Positions 28,115-36,295 of a DNA stretch of 64,000 bases are shown here, piece by piece. The translations under genes and the position numbers were made by a program. This DNA comes from Dehalococcoidia bacterium. GTDB lineage: Bacteria > Chloroflexota > Dehalococcoidia > Lucifugimonadales > UBA3495. Every line of letters begins with the position of its first letter. The first letter of the stretch is position 1. Below the pieces are notes generated by a model. The model ran no database searches. It was not told where the DNA came from and saw nothing but the letters and a program-made list of their open reading frames with translations. Where the stretch lies: positions 124,001-188,000 of the forward strand of contig JAJDTP010000016.1 of the NCBI GenBank assembly GCA_022827095.1, read 5' to 3'.

Positions 28115-29029
28115 CTACGTCAGTAGTCCCGCCGCCCCTTGTTCCTGCATGACTTCCCACCCTTCCGCCGCCAGACCTGCCGGGTCCGAAGGCGCTCCCG
28201 ACACGCTGACGCGATACGTGGTCGAACCGTCCGGGGCTGCCATGAACACCGTCAGCCGCAACGAGTCGTTGGTGTCGAACTCCGCGTATGCTCCTACCGG
28301 AACCTGGCAGCCGCCGCCCAGCGCCTCCAGGAAGGACCGTTCCGCCGTCACCGCCGCAGTCGTCGGCGAGTGGTCGGCCGCCGCGACCAACTCGGCGGTG
28401 CGTTCGTCGTCGGCGCGGATCTCCACCGCCATCGCGCCCTGCCCTGGGGGAGGCACAAACTCCTCGGGCGAGAGGTATTCCGTTATGACGTCGGACATCC
28501 CCATACGGTCCAGCCCGGCCACCGCGATGACGGTACCATCGCATTCCTCGCCCGCGGCCTTGCGGAGGCGCGTGTCCACGTTGCCACGAATGGGGACGAT
28601 TTCCAGCTCGCGACGGCGTTCTGCGATCTGCGCCTGCCGTCTCGGGCTGCTGGTTCCGATCTTTGCACCGGCGGGGAACTCGTCCAGTGTTTTGCCCAGA
28701 TGCGAGACCAGCGCGTCCCGCGGGTCGGCGCGTTCCAATACCGCGCCCAGCGCCATGCCGTCGGGCAACACGGTGGGCATGTCCTTCAGGCTATGCACCG
28801 CCATGTCGATCTCGCCGATCTCCAGGCGACGCTCGATCTCCTTGACGAACACCCCGAGGCCCATACCGGCTAGCGGCGCGGTCTGGTTGGCGTCGCCCTG
28901 GGTGGTCACGGTAACGACCTCGAAACGGACGTCGGGATGGGCAGCGCGCAGCACCGCCAGTGTCAGCTCAGTCTGAATCAGCGCCAACCGACTGCCCCGG
29001 GTGCCCACCCGTATCGTGACGCCAGCCAT
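28115..29029 (-). CDS. hemC: Porphobilinogen deaminase (hydroxymethylbilane synthase)
   Basis: A 304-residue enzyme that builds hydroxymethylbilane from four porphobilinogens. The dipyrromethane cofactor Cys is Cys 241 (G-G-G-C-Q-V-P-V-G-A-Y-A); the catalytic Asp 83 is in H-S-L-K-D-M-P; R-G-N-V-D-T-R and G-T-S-S-P-R-R are intact. The ATG at 29029 lies 17 bases after the hemA stop; a long upstream extension would overlap hemA and is rejected. Confidence 0.96.
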   Translation of the reverse strand: MAGVTIRVGTRGSRLALIQTELTLAVLRAAHPDVRFEVVTVTTQGDANQTAPLAGMGLGVFVKEIERRLEIGEIDMAVHSLKDMPTVLPDGMALGAVLERADPRDALVSHLGKTLDEFPAGAKIGTSSPRRQAQIAERRRELEIVPIRGNVDTRLRKAAGEECDGTVIAVAGLDRMGMSDVITEYLSPEEFVPPPGQGAMAVEIRADDERTAELVAAADHSPTTAAVTAERSFLEALGGGCQVPVGAYAEFDTNDSLRLTVFMAAPDGSTTYRVSVSGAPSDPAGLAAEGWEVMQEQGAAGLLT

Positions 29030-29046
29030 GAGGATGGTCCGTAAGG

Positions 29047-30315
29047 TCAGCGCCGCTTGCGCCGGTCGTCGTCGCCGAACAGTCGACGCGCCACCCGGTA
29101 GTCCGTCGTATTGTCCCCCGAGCGCAGTTCCACCGTGGGACGGTGCAGCAGTTTTTTGACTAGCGCGTTGGTCATGGCGTGCAAACGTTCCGCCAGATCG
29201 CCGTCCTCGTCCTCTCCCAGCATGCGGAGCGTCCGGGTCACTTCTTCCCGTCGTACCTCGTCCGCGCGGCGTCGCATACCGACCACCAGCTCCATAGCGT
29301 CCGATGAGTGCCACCATTCTGAGAATCGGGCAAGCTCCGCGTCGACCAGTTTGCTGGCTTTCTGCACTTCGCCGGCGAGACCATCCAGCGAAACTTCGGC
29401 CACCTGCGCCAGGGAGTCAATGTCGTAAAGCCGCGCCCGGTCCAGGTTGTCGACGGTTGGCTCGATGTCGCGAGGCACCGCAATGTCGATGAGCATCATC
29501 GGCTCGCCGGTGCTGCGGCGTGTCAGAGCCTCGGCGACCATCGCCTCATCCACCACGTAACCGGGCGACCCGGTGCTGCTGATGACCAGGTCAGCGTCCG
29601 CCAGCGCGCACCCCAGATTTTCAAACAGCGCAGCCACTCCACCAAGTTCGCGTGCCAGATCCTGGGCGCGCCAGTGGGTGCGGTTGACCACGGTGATTTG
29701 TCGGACGCCCGCGTCGGCCAACGCCCGGGCCACCATGCGCCCCGCGTCTCCGGCGCCGATCACCAACGCACGCCGGTCGTCCAGGCGGTCGAACAGACCC
29801 CGCGCCAGTTGCACCGCCGCGCGGCTCACCGACCGCGAGTGCTGCCCTATATCAGTCTCGCGATGCACCCTGCGACCGGCGCGCAGGGCATCGTGGAAAA
29901 CGCGGGTCAGAGGGCTCTTGATGTACCCACCCTCGCTGGCAACGCTGAACGCCGCCCGTACCTGCCCCAGGATCTGACGCTCGCCGACGATCATAGATTC
30001 CAGGCCGCTGGCCATGCGAAACAGGTGCGAGACGCAGTCCGATTCCCATAGCTGGTAAATGTGCCGCTCCAACTCGTCGCCAGGCACACCCGAATATCCG
30101 ATCAGGAAATCGCCTACTCGGCCCACCAGCCCAATATCGTCTGGGTCGTAGGTGTAGACCTCGGTCCGGTTGCAGGTGGAAACGATGACCGACTGTGGCA
30201 CGTATTCCGCCAGCTGCGCCAACGCGTCCGGCAACTGATCCCGTTCGACGCTCAGTCGCTCGCGCAACTCCACCGGCGCGGTCCGGTGATCCAGGCCCAG
30301 TACCAGGAGGCTCAA
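29047..30315 (-). CDS. hemA: Glutamyl-tRNA reductase
   Basis: A 422-residue NADPH enzyme that makes glutamate-1-semialdehyde from glutamyl-tRNA. The catalytic Cys 48 is in S-T-C-N-R-T-E-V-Y; G-L-D-H-R-T-A-P-V-E at the N-terminus and G-A-G-D-A-G-R-M (NADPH) in the middle are clear. Start is TTG with GGAGG seven bases upstream, overlapping the stop of the preceding gene as TTGA. Together with hemL it shows the C5 pathway. Confidence 0.96.
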   Translation of the reverse strand: MSLLVLGLDHRTAPVELRERLSVERDQLPDALAQLAEYVPQSVIVSTCNRTEVYTYDPDDIGLVGRVGDFLIGYSGVPGDELERHIYQLWESDCVSHLFRMASGLESMIVGERQILGQVRAAFSVASEGGYIKSPLTRVFHDALRAGRRVHRETDIGQHSRSVSRAAVQLARGLFDRLDDRRALVIGAGDAGRMVARALADAGVRQITVVNRTHWRAQDLARELGGVAALFENLGCALADADLVISSTGSPGYVVDEAMVAEALTRRSTGEPMMLIDIAVPRDIEPTVDNLDRARLYDIDSLAQVAEVSLDGLAGEVQKASKLVDAELARFSEWWHSSDAMELVVGMRRRADEVRREEVTRTLRMLGEDEDGDLAERLHAMTNALVKKLLHRPTVELRSGDNTTDYRVARRLFGDDDRRKRR

Positions 30316-31031
30316 CTCACCGCCTCCGCAGCTCGCAACGCGGCTCGTTTGACACAGCCGCCGGCCCGGCAGGCGGTCAGATCAGGGCACATCTCCGGAA
30401 GGCTGTCGTCCAGCAACTGCGACAGCACAGCGTCCACCGCTTCGTCATCCCTGCCGTTGCGCGCCATCGCCAGCAGGTCTTGGGTGATGACGCATTGCCA
30501 GCGGGTAGGATCGATCACCGTCCGCTGTTCCTTGATAACCTTGCGCGCCCGGGCCAGAATGTCCGCCAAGTCGGCCCACTGCAGCACTTTGTCTTCGGAC
30601 AGGGTTTCACGCATCTTTCGGGCCAGGGCCGGGCTGGCGCCCCCGGTGGAAATCGCCAGCGTGATCGGGTCCCGCCGGACGATCGAAGGCGCGATGAACG
30701 TGCACTGGTCGGGGTCGTCGACCACGTTGAGCAGCACGCCGCGCTCTTCCGCTTCTTCGTAAATCTGCCGGTTCACGTGCCAGACGTTGGTCGCTGCCAC
30801 GGCGATGAAAGAGCCATCAAGGTCGCCCGGGCGGTACTCACGCTGGATGAGAGTGATGTGGCCTCGCTGGGCGGCCCGCTTGATGCCGTCGGTGGACTGC
30901 GGGCTGATCACCGTGATGTCGGCCCCGGCGTCGCGCAGTGCGGCCAGCTTGCCCTGGGCGATGGTGCCGCCGCCCAGGATGACGCAGCGCTTGCCGGTCA
31001 GGTTGAGATATACGGGGTAGTACTCAGGCAT
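30312..31031 (-). CDS. Precorrin-2 dehydrogenase / sirohydrochlorin ferrochelatase-like (Met8/CysG-N type)
   Basis: A 239-residue protein. The N-terminal NAD-binding motif G-G-G-T-I-A-Q-G-K (residues 20-28) and the block S-T-G-G-A-S-P-A-L-A-R-K are those of the siroheme synthase N-terminal family that oxidises precorrin-2 to sirohydrochlorin. The C-terminal tail has three cysteines (C-P-D-L-T-A-C...C). In Met8p the same domain also inserts iron; whether it does here cannot be told. It overlaps hemA by four bases. Confidence 0.9.
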   Translation of the reverse strand: MPEYYPVYLNLTGKRCVILGGGTIAQGKLAALRDAGADITVISPQSTDGIKRAAQRGHITLIQREYRPGDLDGSFIAVAATNVWHVNRQIYEEAEERGVLLNVVDDPDQCTFIAPSIVRRDPITLAISTGGASPALARKMRETLSEDKVLQWADLADILARARKVIKEQRTVIDPTRWQCVITQDLLAMARNGRDDEAVDAVLSQLLDDSLPEMCPDLTACRAGGCVKRAALRAAEAVS

Positions 31032-31052
31032 GGTGTTTGGTGTCGCAAGGGT

Positions 31053-31147
31053 TTGTCAGGATCAGGATTTTCGAGATTGCCGGATTGACATGATTGTGAG
31101 GGGTAATCCGGAAAATCTTGAAATCCTGTAAATCCTGATTCTGACAA
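31053..31147. repeat. Palindromic repeat family A, copy 2
   Basis: Arms TTGTCAGGATCAGGATTTTC and AATCCTGATTCTGACAA, shorter (about 95 bases) than other copies. It lies between two co-directional genes of the tetrapyrrole block, so it is not simply a terminator. Confidence 0.8.
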
Positions 31148-31161
31148 ATGGCAATCCGGTA

Positions 31162-32262
31162 CTAGACCAGGGCCTCCGCCATCGCTTCAGCCTCCTCGGC
31201 GCTGTCCCAGAACCGCTCGTAGTCTTCCACGAAGTAGCGGACGCGGGTCTTCTTGTACTCGCGGGTGCTGTAAAGCAACAGGTTGTCGGAGATGCCGGTA
31301 GCCTGGGCGATTTCCCGGCCGATGTCCTCGCACTCGTCACGGGTGGGCGCGTGGACCATGGTGAAGTGGCTGTACTCCCAGTCGGGGAACGTCGGCCGCT
31401 CGTAGCAGTGGGTAACCGCCGAGTGTTCCGCCATTATCATCCCGACCTCTTCGGACCGTTCGGGCGGCACCTTCCAAACAATCATCGCGTTGGCGCGGAA
31501 ACCGGAGCGGCGGTGATACAGCACGGCGCTGAACCGGCGCATCAACTTGCGCTCCTGGTACTCGGTCAACTGTGCGAACAGTTCCGGCACGGTCAGGTCC
31601 AGCCGCTGCGCCATGTCATCGAACGGACGAGACACCAGGGGCAGGTCCTCCTGCGCCTCGCGGATCACCTGCTTGTCCCATTCGGTGATCTCCTGGGCCT
31701 GGTTCCAGTCGCTGGCGGGTACGCGGCTCTGGCCGTTGCCATTTCCATTGGGGCGACCGGAATCGGGGTTGTAGTTGTAGGCGTCGCTGCGCCGTTTCAC
31801 CATGTCGAAGTTCACGCCGATCTTGAAGAACCGGATAGTGGGCATGATGCGGAACTCGATGGCGTTGGTCTTTTGCGCCATCCATTCCACTGTGGCCTGC
31901 AGGTCGCCGTCCGGTGGCACGGCCAGCGTGAACCACAGGTTGTAGTAGGAGCCTTCCCGGGCGTAGTTATGGCTCACGCCGGGGTGCCGGTTGATGAAGA
32001 TCGCGCCGTCATGCAGGTCGCCGTCGCCGTAGGCGAACGCCACCAGCGTGGTCTTGTAACCCAGGCGGCGGGTGTCGAAGATCGCGCTGATCTGGCGCAC
32101 CACGTTCTGCCGCTTCAACTCGGTGAGCCGCTCCAGCAACTCGGCCTCGCTGATCTCCAGGTCTTCGGCAATCTCCCGGTACGGTTCCTCCACCATGGGG
32201 AAATTGCTCTGGACCATGTTAAGCAACTTGCGGTCGGTAATGTCCATAGATTCAGTAGTCAT
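31162..32262 (-). CDS. ahbAB: Fused siroheme decarboxylase AhbA-AhbB (Lrp/AsnC-type fold)
   Basis: A 366-residue protein of two related halves, about 1-165 and 190-366, joined by an Asn/Gly-rich linker (P-N-G-N-G-N-G-Q). Each begins with an Lrp/AsnC-like helix-turn-helix (D-I-T-D-R-K-L-L...; W-D-K-Q-V-I-R-E...), followed by R-(Q-I/R-F)-S-A-(I/V)-(F/L) and an ACT/RAM-like part with G-V-S-H-N-Y and A-V-T-H-C-Y-E-R-P. These are features of AhbA/AhbB and NirD/L/G/H, which decarboxylate siroheme to 12,18-didecarboxysiroheme on the way to heme or heme d1. Gene context (hemA, hemC, cobA-hemD, precorrin-2 dehydrogenase) supports this over a transcription regulator. AhbC/AhbD or NirJ are not in the window. 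Confidence 0.88.
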   Translation of the reverse strand: MTTESMDITDRKLLNMVQSNFPMVEEPYREIAEDLEISEAELLERLTELKRQNVVRQISAIFDTRRLGYKTTLVAFAYGDGDLHDGAIFINRHPGVSHNYAREGSYYNLWFTLAVPPDGDLQATVEWMAQKTNAIEFRIMPTIRFFKIGVNFDMVKRRSDAYNYNPDSGRPNGNGNGQSRVPASDWNQAQEITEWDKQVIREAQEDLPLVSRPFDDMAQRLDLTVPELFAQLTEYQERKLMRRFSAVLYHRRSGFRANAMIVWKVPPERSEEVGMIMAEHSAVTHCYERPTFPDWEYSHFTMVHAPTRDECEDIGREIAQATGISDNLLLYSTREYKKTRVRYFVEDYERFWDSAEEAEAMAEALV

Positions 32263-32289
32263 GTCACGCCACCATCAGATGTCGGCCGA

Positions 32290-32916
32290 TCATGCCCGCA
32301 GGCTGTCGCTCGTGTGGGTTTCGTTAGCGGCCAGACGGATACTGTAGGCATCAACCAGCCCGACCAGCACTCCGTCTGAAATTTCCACCACCTGCCGCAG
32401 TCGGTCCGGCTGCACCGCCTCGACCACGGCCTGCCGGAAAAACAGAAAGGCCTGCACGCTGTCGGTCAGCGGCACGCCTCTCGCGGCCATCTCCGAGCCG
32501 TATTCGTGGCCCAACATGTGGGTCTCGGACATGGTCTCGCCCTTGCGACCGTTGCGATCCTCAAGGTCGTTCCGCAGCAGCAGCGAGAGCAAACGCCGCC
32601 CGAACAGCCTCATGCGGTCCCGCCCCTCGGCCTGGAAACTCTCCATCCAGGACTGTTCCGATACGTCCGCCTGGCTGAGCTTCCGCCGGATTTCCTGCAG
32701 GGCCAGATCTTCAGGGTCGGTTGCGGACGCTTCATTTCGGCTGAGCAGCGCGTCCACGTCCTCGCGCAGGAAACGGCGGTGCCCGCCGGGAGTGCGATAC
32801 ACCGGCAGACGGCCGCGGTCCGCCCACTGCCGAAGAGTCGCCTCGTTGATTTCCAACGCCCGGCAAACCTCGCCCAGGGACATCCAGCGCGGCGGGTTTT
32901 CTGTACTCGTAGCCAC
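32290..32916 (-). CDS. MerR/excisionase-type helix-turn-helix regulator
   Basis: A 208-residue protein. Residues about 11-60 are a winged helix of the MerR/HTH_17 type: M-S-L-G-E-V-C-R-A-L-E-I-N-E-A-T-L-R-Q-W then R-T-P-G-G-H-R-R-F. The helical C-terminal part (G-H-E-Y-G-S-E-M-A-A-R-G-V-P-L-T-D-S-V-Q) recalls an RsbRD-like sensory domain; this is a weak assignment. It is the first gene of the minus-strand tetrapyrrole block, 27 bases before ahbAB, and is preceded by an inverted repeat, so it may control the block. GTG start at 32916; a later ATG has no ribosome site. Confidence 0.75.
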   Translation of the reverse strand: MATSTENPPRWMSLGEVCRALEINEATLRQWADRGRLPVYRTPGGHRRFLREDVDALLSRNEASATDPEDLALQEIRRKLSQADVSEQSWMESFQAEGRDRMRLFGRRLLSLLLRNDLEDRNGRKGETMSETHMLGHEYGSEMAARGVPLTDSVQAFLFFRQAVVEAVQPDRLRQVVEISDGVLVGLVDAYSIRLAANETHTSDSLRA

Positions 32917-32917
32917 C

Positions 32918-32963
32918 TAAACCTGTGCAAACCTACAATAATCGTCTGAGCCCGTAGGTTTGC
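32918..32963 (-). promoter_or_regulatory. Candidate operator with three AAACCT boxes
   Basis: GCAAACCTAC (32927-32936) and GTAGGTTTGC (32954-32963) form a perfect 10-bp inverted repeat with a 17-base spacer, and a third half-site AAACCTGTGC lies at 32919-32928 next to the regulator start. Such spacing between half-sites resembles a MerR-family or CarH-like operator overlapping a promoter; autoregulation is inference. Confidence 0.55.
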
Positions 32964-33033
32964 CGCGAAAATCCTAGCATAGGTTGGAGTGATGGTCAAC
33001 GCTGAAACGGGCAGCAAGCGGGTCTGCTTCCGC

Positions 33034-33150
33034 GATTCGTCAGAAGCAGGATTTACGGGATTTCATGATTGGACAGGATTGGAAGAGCCCCATCGCGGAA
33101 CGGTTCTAATCCTGACAATCCCCAAATCTTGAAAATCCTGCTTCTGACGT
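33034..33150. repeat. Palindromic repeat family A, copy 3
   Basis: Arms TCGTCAGAAGCAGGATTTAC and AAAATCCTGCTTCTGACG with compensating changes (AAGCAG opposite CTGCTT), so the stem is conserved while the sequence varies. It is followed by CCGCAAACTGGGTACGCGGG, the outer-arm box also seen at B copies. Confidence 0.85.
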
Positions 33151-33202
33151 TCCCCCACCGCAAACTGGGTACGCGGGAGGCGTTTCCCTCCCACGAATCC
33201 TC

Positions 33203-34153
33203 CTAGAAAATCGCGATCGGGTTCACCGGGCTGCCGGTCACGTTGCGCAGGCGCAATGCACCAATGGACAGCATGAACTCGTACCGGCCGTGCCGCGCAG
33301 CGACCTCGGCGACGTCCTCCAGGTTCGCATTGTCGATCAGCCAGACGCCCAGGTACACCAGGCAGGCGATGTGCAGCGGCGATACGATGTTCTCGTACTG
33401 GTTGGGGCGGATGTCGTTGGACGTGTCCGTGCCCAGCATGGCGATTCCCCGCTCCTTGAACCAAGGCGCGCAGGCGACATGGCACGCCACGCTGGGTTCG
33501 GTTCCCGGTACAGGGCCGTCCACAAGCCGACGGCGGTAGTTGCCGGTCCGAACAAGCAGGATGTCCCCTTCCTGGACCGTGACGCCATGGTCGCGCTCGG
33601 CCGCGTCCAGGTCCTCGGGCATCACCGGCGCGTCGGGCGACAGCCAGTCGACGCCGCGCACCCTGGCGATGTCGAGCAGCACGCCCCGGCTGACCAGCCC
33701 CTGGGCGGTCAGGTCGATGGCGTGGCTTTGAGCTCCTTCCCGTGACGTGACCACCCCTGCGGGCACGCCGTTGTACATCAGGCCGTCGTAGGAGTAGTGC
33801 GACAGCGCGTCGATGTGCGTGATGGTCTGCCCGTGGAATACCATGCCGATGAACTCGGCGGCTCCGCGCCGGGAATTGCGGCGTTCCAGGGGGTCGGTGT
33901 CGCGGCCCTCGCCGCTATCCACCATGAACCGCTGCACCTGGTGGGTGATATCCGGCGTCATCTCCGTGGTGATCGGGCGGGCGCAGCTCACCGTTTCACC
34001 GGTTTGCACCAGGGCGGCGGCCTGGGTCCGCTTGGCCGTGGTGATCAGGTTCAGCGCGCCCAGCTGGTCCTGTTGGCCCCAGCGGCCCCAGTTGTTCTCA
34101 TCGCGATACCACGTCAACACTTCAGATTCGGTGGGTACTCCTGCGAACGCCAT
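33203..34153 (-). CDS. Cyclase family / kynurenine formamidase-like hydrolase
   Basis: A 316-residue metal hydrolase. The family motif H-G-x-T-x-(T)-H-(I/V)-D-x-x-x-H is present as F-H-G-Q-T-I-T-H-I-D-A-L-S-H, and E-G-D-I-L-L-V-R-T-G is also typical. Members hydrolyse N-formylkynurenine, isatin or other cyclic amides; the N-terminal W-Y-x-x-x-x-N-W-G-R-W-G block places it in the longer cyclase group of unknown substrate. ATG at 34153 with GGAGGG directly upstream; an ATG 12 bases earlier is less well placed. Confidence 0.82.
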   Translation of the reverse strand: MAFAGVPTESEVLTWYRDENNWGRWGQQDQLGALNLITTAKRTQAAALVQTGETVSCARPITTEMTPDITHQVQRFMVDSGEGRDTDPLERRNSRRGAAEFIGMVFHGQTITHIDALSHYSYDGLMYNGVPAGVVTSREGAQSHAIDLTAQGLVSRGVLLDIARVRGVDWLSPDAPVMPEDLDAAERDHGVTVQEGDILLVRTGNYRRRLVDGPVPGTEPSVACHVACAPWFKERGIAMLGTDTSNDIRPNQYENIVSPLHIACLVYLGVWLIDNANLEDVAEVAARHGRYEFMLSIGALRLRNVTGSPVNPIAIF

Positions 34154-34228
34154 AGCTCCCTCCATGTCGTGCCGCCAACGCTCGTCGGCGAAGTTGCCGC
34201 GATTCTACACCAGGAACCGCGATGCAAG

Positions 34229-34384
34229 AGGTCGACACCCTCACGCGTACCCAGTTTGTCATCGCGAGGAGCGCAGCGAGATGGCGATCTCGTTCCCGCA
34301 GCAGCGTTCCTTGCCCCAACGAGATTGCCGCGCTTCGCTCGCAATGACGGTTCCAGCTTAACTGGGTACGCGTGAGGTCGACAC
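34229..34384. repeat. Palindromic repeat family B, copy 3, with extended outer arms
   Basis: Core TTGTCATCGCGAGGAGCGC and CGCTTCGCTCGCAATGACGG. Outer arms GTCGACACCCTCACGCGTAC / CCCAGTTT on the left and AACTGGGTACGCGTGAGG / TCGACACC on the right extend the palindrome to about 155 bases. The gap 34154-34684 holds no other recognisable feature. Confidence 0.85.
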
Positions 34385-34684
34385 CACCGACCTCATTTGG
34401 GCGACCGACTTCGCATCGGACGCCTATTGTCGAACCGCGTTGTCACGGCGCGTCCAGCGCGGAAGCACGCAAACCGGCTGACTCGCCGGAGCGTAATAAA
34501 TAATGAGCGGCAATCATGCCGTGGATATCCGAGACTTTGCCACGGGTTCCGACATACGGAGAACGTCCGCATCCAACAAATCGTTCAGTCCGGATTGCCG
34601 GATCCGCGTCTGATCGACCAGGCGGTACCCAATAGGGGACTTCGCCAATATCAACCGAATACTTTTCAGCCTGGGGGATTACCA

Positions 34685-34849
34685 GTGTGCGCATCCTACA
34701 ACCCGGCCATCATGTACTGCGCCCTGTGCCGCGCCAACACCCCGTCGCGCGACGTAGAGTACATCACGATGAGAAACGGCCGGCCGGCGACCATCGCAGT
34801 ATGCATCAAATGCGGAACCAAGAAGTTCCACCAGGGCGTGCCCCGGTAG
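34685..34849 (+). CDS. DUF5679-type zinc-ribbon protein
   Basis: A 54-residue protein: Y-C-A-L-C-R-A at its start and A-V-C-I-K-C-G-T-K-K-F near its end give a two-knuckle C-x2-C...C-x2-C zinc ribbon, with the N-G-R-P-A-T motif between them that marks DUF5679. GTG at 34685 has GGGGG seven bases upstream; an ATG at 34712 (Y-C-A-L-C directly after it) has none. Function unknown; the family is widespread in Chloroflexota and Actinobacteria. Confidence 0.8.
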   Translation: MCASYNPAIMYCALCRANTPSRDVEYITMRNGRPATIAVCIKCGTKKFHQGVPR

Positions 34850-34864
34850 CGCGGCGCGTTCCGG

Positions 34865-35794
34865 TCAACCTAGCCGGGCCCCAATGAAGCCGGGGTATCC
34901 CCGGATGAAGTCATCCGAGTACGCGGGCCGGCGTCCCTCCAACTGCAAGCGGCGGATCATCAACAGCCCTTCGCCGGTTCCCACCGCCAACTCATCGCCG
35001 TCGGTACGGACCACCACGCCCGGTTCCGCGCGTCCGTCCAGCAACGGTGAAACCTCCAGGAGCTTGAGCTCCTTGCCCTCCCACGCGCTGTGCAGCCCCG
35101 GCCAGGGCGTATACGCCCTTTGCTGTCGCCAGAGAAACTCTGCTGATCGATCCCAGTCGGCCAACCCATCAGCGCGTTCCATCTTCGAGGTGTACGTGGC
35201 CAAATTCTCGTCCTGCCGGCGGGCGTCGATATTCCCGAACACCCAACCGGGAAGTGTCTCGTTGAGCAGCAACGCCCCTTCGCGGAACAACTCATCAGTG
35301 AGGGTTTCGGCGTCATCGTCCGGCCGCAGTTCCCGGGAACGCTGAGCGATCACCGGCCCGGTGTCCATGCCTTCGTCGAGCAACATCAGCGTGACGCCTG
35401 TGGTGTCGTCGCCGCTGAGGATTGCCCCTGGAACCGGGGATGGTCCCCGGTGGCGAGGCAGCAGCGAGGGGTGCAGGTTCACGCAGCCGAAACGGGGAAG
35501 TTCCAGCACCTCCGCAGGCAGCAGCCGACCATAGGCGACCACCACGATGATTTCCGGCTTCAGATCGGACAGCTCGCCGACTGCGTCCGGGTTCCGCAGG
35601 GTGGATGGCTGGCAAACCGGGATCTCGAGTTGCTGGGCTCGCGCTTTCACCGGAGAGGGTTCCATCACGCGACCCCGGCCCCGCCGGCGATCGGGTGGAG
35701 TGTAGACGCCAACCAGGTCCACGGCCGGATTGGACGCCAGAACGTCCAGGGCGGGAACCGCGAAACGGGGCGTCCCCATGAAGACCGCGCGCAA
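34865..35794 (-). CDS. fmt: Methionyl-tRNA formyltransferase
   Basis: A 309-residue enzyme that formylates initiator Met-tRNA. Family blocks seen: L-R-A-V-F-M-G-T-P-R-F-A-V-P-A at the N-terminus, the catalytic H-P-S-L-L-P-R-H-R-G-P-S-P region (Asn-His of N-L-H-P), and L-M-L-L-D-E-G-M-D-T-G-P-V. The reading frame is open farther upstream, but TTG at 35794 aligns exactly with the normal start M-R-I-V-F-M-G; it has only a poor ribosome site, so the start is not settled. Its usual neighbour def is not here. Confidence 0.92.
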   Translation of the reverse strand: MRAVFMGTPRFAVPALDVLASNPAVDLVGVYTPPDRRRGRGRVMEPSPVKARAQQLEIPVCQPSTLRNPDAVGELSDLKPEIIVVVAYGRLLPAEVLELPRFGCVNLHPSLLPRHRGPSPVPGAILSGDDTTGVTLMLLDEGMDTGPVIAQRSRELRPDDDAETLTDELFREGALLLNETLPGWVFGNIDARRQDENLATYTSKMERADGLADWDRSAEFLWRQQRAYTPWPGLHSAWEGKELKLLEVSPLLDGRAEPGVVVRTDGDELAVGTGEGLLMIRRLQLEGRRPAYSDDFIRGYPGFIGARLG

Positions 35795-35841
35795 CGGGTT
35801 TTCAGTACTTAACTCACGGCCAGATTCGCGCGCGAAATGGG

Positions 35842-35870
35842 TTGACAAGGCGATGTCCTGATTGTAGATT
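35842..35870 (+). promoter_or_regulatory. Probable sigma70-type promoter for the leader region upstream of rpsP
   Basis: TTGACA (35842-35847), 17 bases, TAGATT (35865-35870) on the plus strand. A transcript starting about seven bases later would carry the short frame and hairpins described next. Confidence 0.6.
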
Positions 35871-35909
35871 CGGATCAACCGCTCGTGCGGAACTTTGAGA
35901 AAGGAGGTG

Positions 35910-35951
35910 ATGGCTAATGGAACACAGTTTAACATGCTGGGGCGATGGTAG
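35910..35951 (+). CDS. Candidate 13-residue leader peptide with an unusually complete Shine-Dalgarno sequence
   Basis: ATG at 35910 is preceded, in part overlapped, by AGAAAGGAGGTGAT (35898-35911), complementary over 14 bases to the usual 3' end of 16S rRNA. The frame codes M-A-N-G-T-Q-F-N-M-L-G-R-W and stops at TAG 35949-35951, which lies inside the 5' arm of a strong hairpin. This is the form of a leader peptide; there is no known family. Chance cannot be excluded for so short a frame, but the site is the strongest ribosome-binding sequence I see in the window. Confidence 0.5.
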   Translation: MANGTQFNMLGRW

Positions 35952-36105
35952 GCACCAGTCTGGACACGACGGGGTGAACGCCTCTTAGCGTCATCGCTTT
36001 TCAAAAAAGGCATTTAGCCCGTTCGTCGGGCCCAGACCAGTGTCTACCGTCGCCCCAGAGGTTCTGGGAGTATCGGGCGACAAGCCAAAGGTCCAGTCTG
36101 GGCCC
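35937..36105 (+). ncRNA. Candidate structured RNA / attenuator between fmt and rpsP
   Basis: Segment 35937-35963 pairs with 36032-36058 over 27 positions, with two G-U wobbles and one two-base mismatch (CTGGGGCGATGGTAG with CTACCGTCGCCCCAG). Segment 36028-36037 (GGGCCCAGAC) also pairs perfectly with 36096-36105 (GTCTGGGCCC). The two pairings share bases and exclude one another. The second is followed by GATATCCTTTTAAC. This looks like an antiterminator/terminator switch, though the T run is seven bases from the stem. Alternatively it is a stand-alone RNA, on either strand. Not matched to any RNA family I know. Confidence 0.5.
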
Positions 36106-36227
36106 GATATCCTTTTAACTTACGCCAACTCGGGCGGCTCTTCCGAGATCGGGGTCTGGTGACCCCGTTTTGATTCCTTGGCCATTCCCGCCCTGACGGT
36201 TTGCCCGTTCCACGCGAGCGATTTCGT

Positions 36228-36256
36228 TTGACAAACGTGAGGCAAATCCATACATT
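36228..36256 (+). promoter_or_regulatory. Probable sigma70-type promoter of rpsP-khpA-rimM
   Basis: TTGACA (36228-36233), 17 bases, TACATT (36251-36256). A start near 36263 would leave a leader of about 33 bases before rpsP. Confidence 0.7.
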
Positions 36257-36295
36257 GGAATCCTGCGTATACCAAATCAGCAACACGGAGTTCAG

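Noticed and set aside
35795-36013. N-terminal extension of fmt by 73 codons
   Set aside because: The extension would run through the leader hairpins, is unlike any Fmt N-terminus, and the family start aligns with the TTG at 35794.
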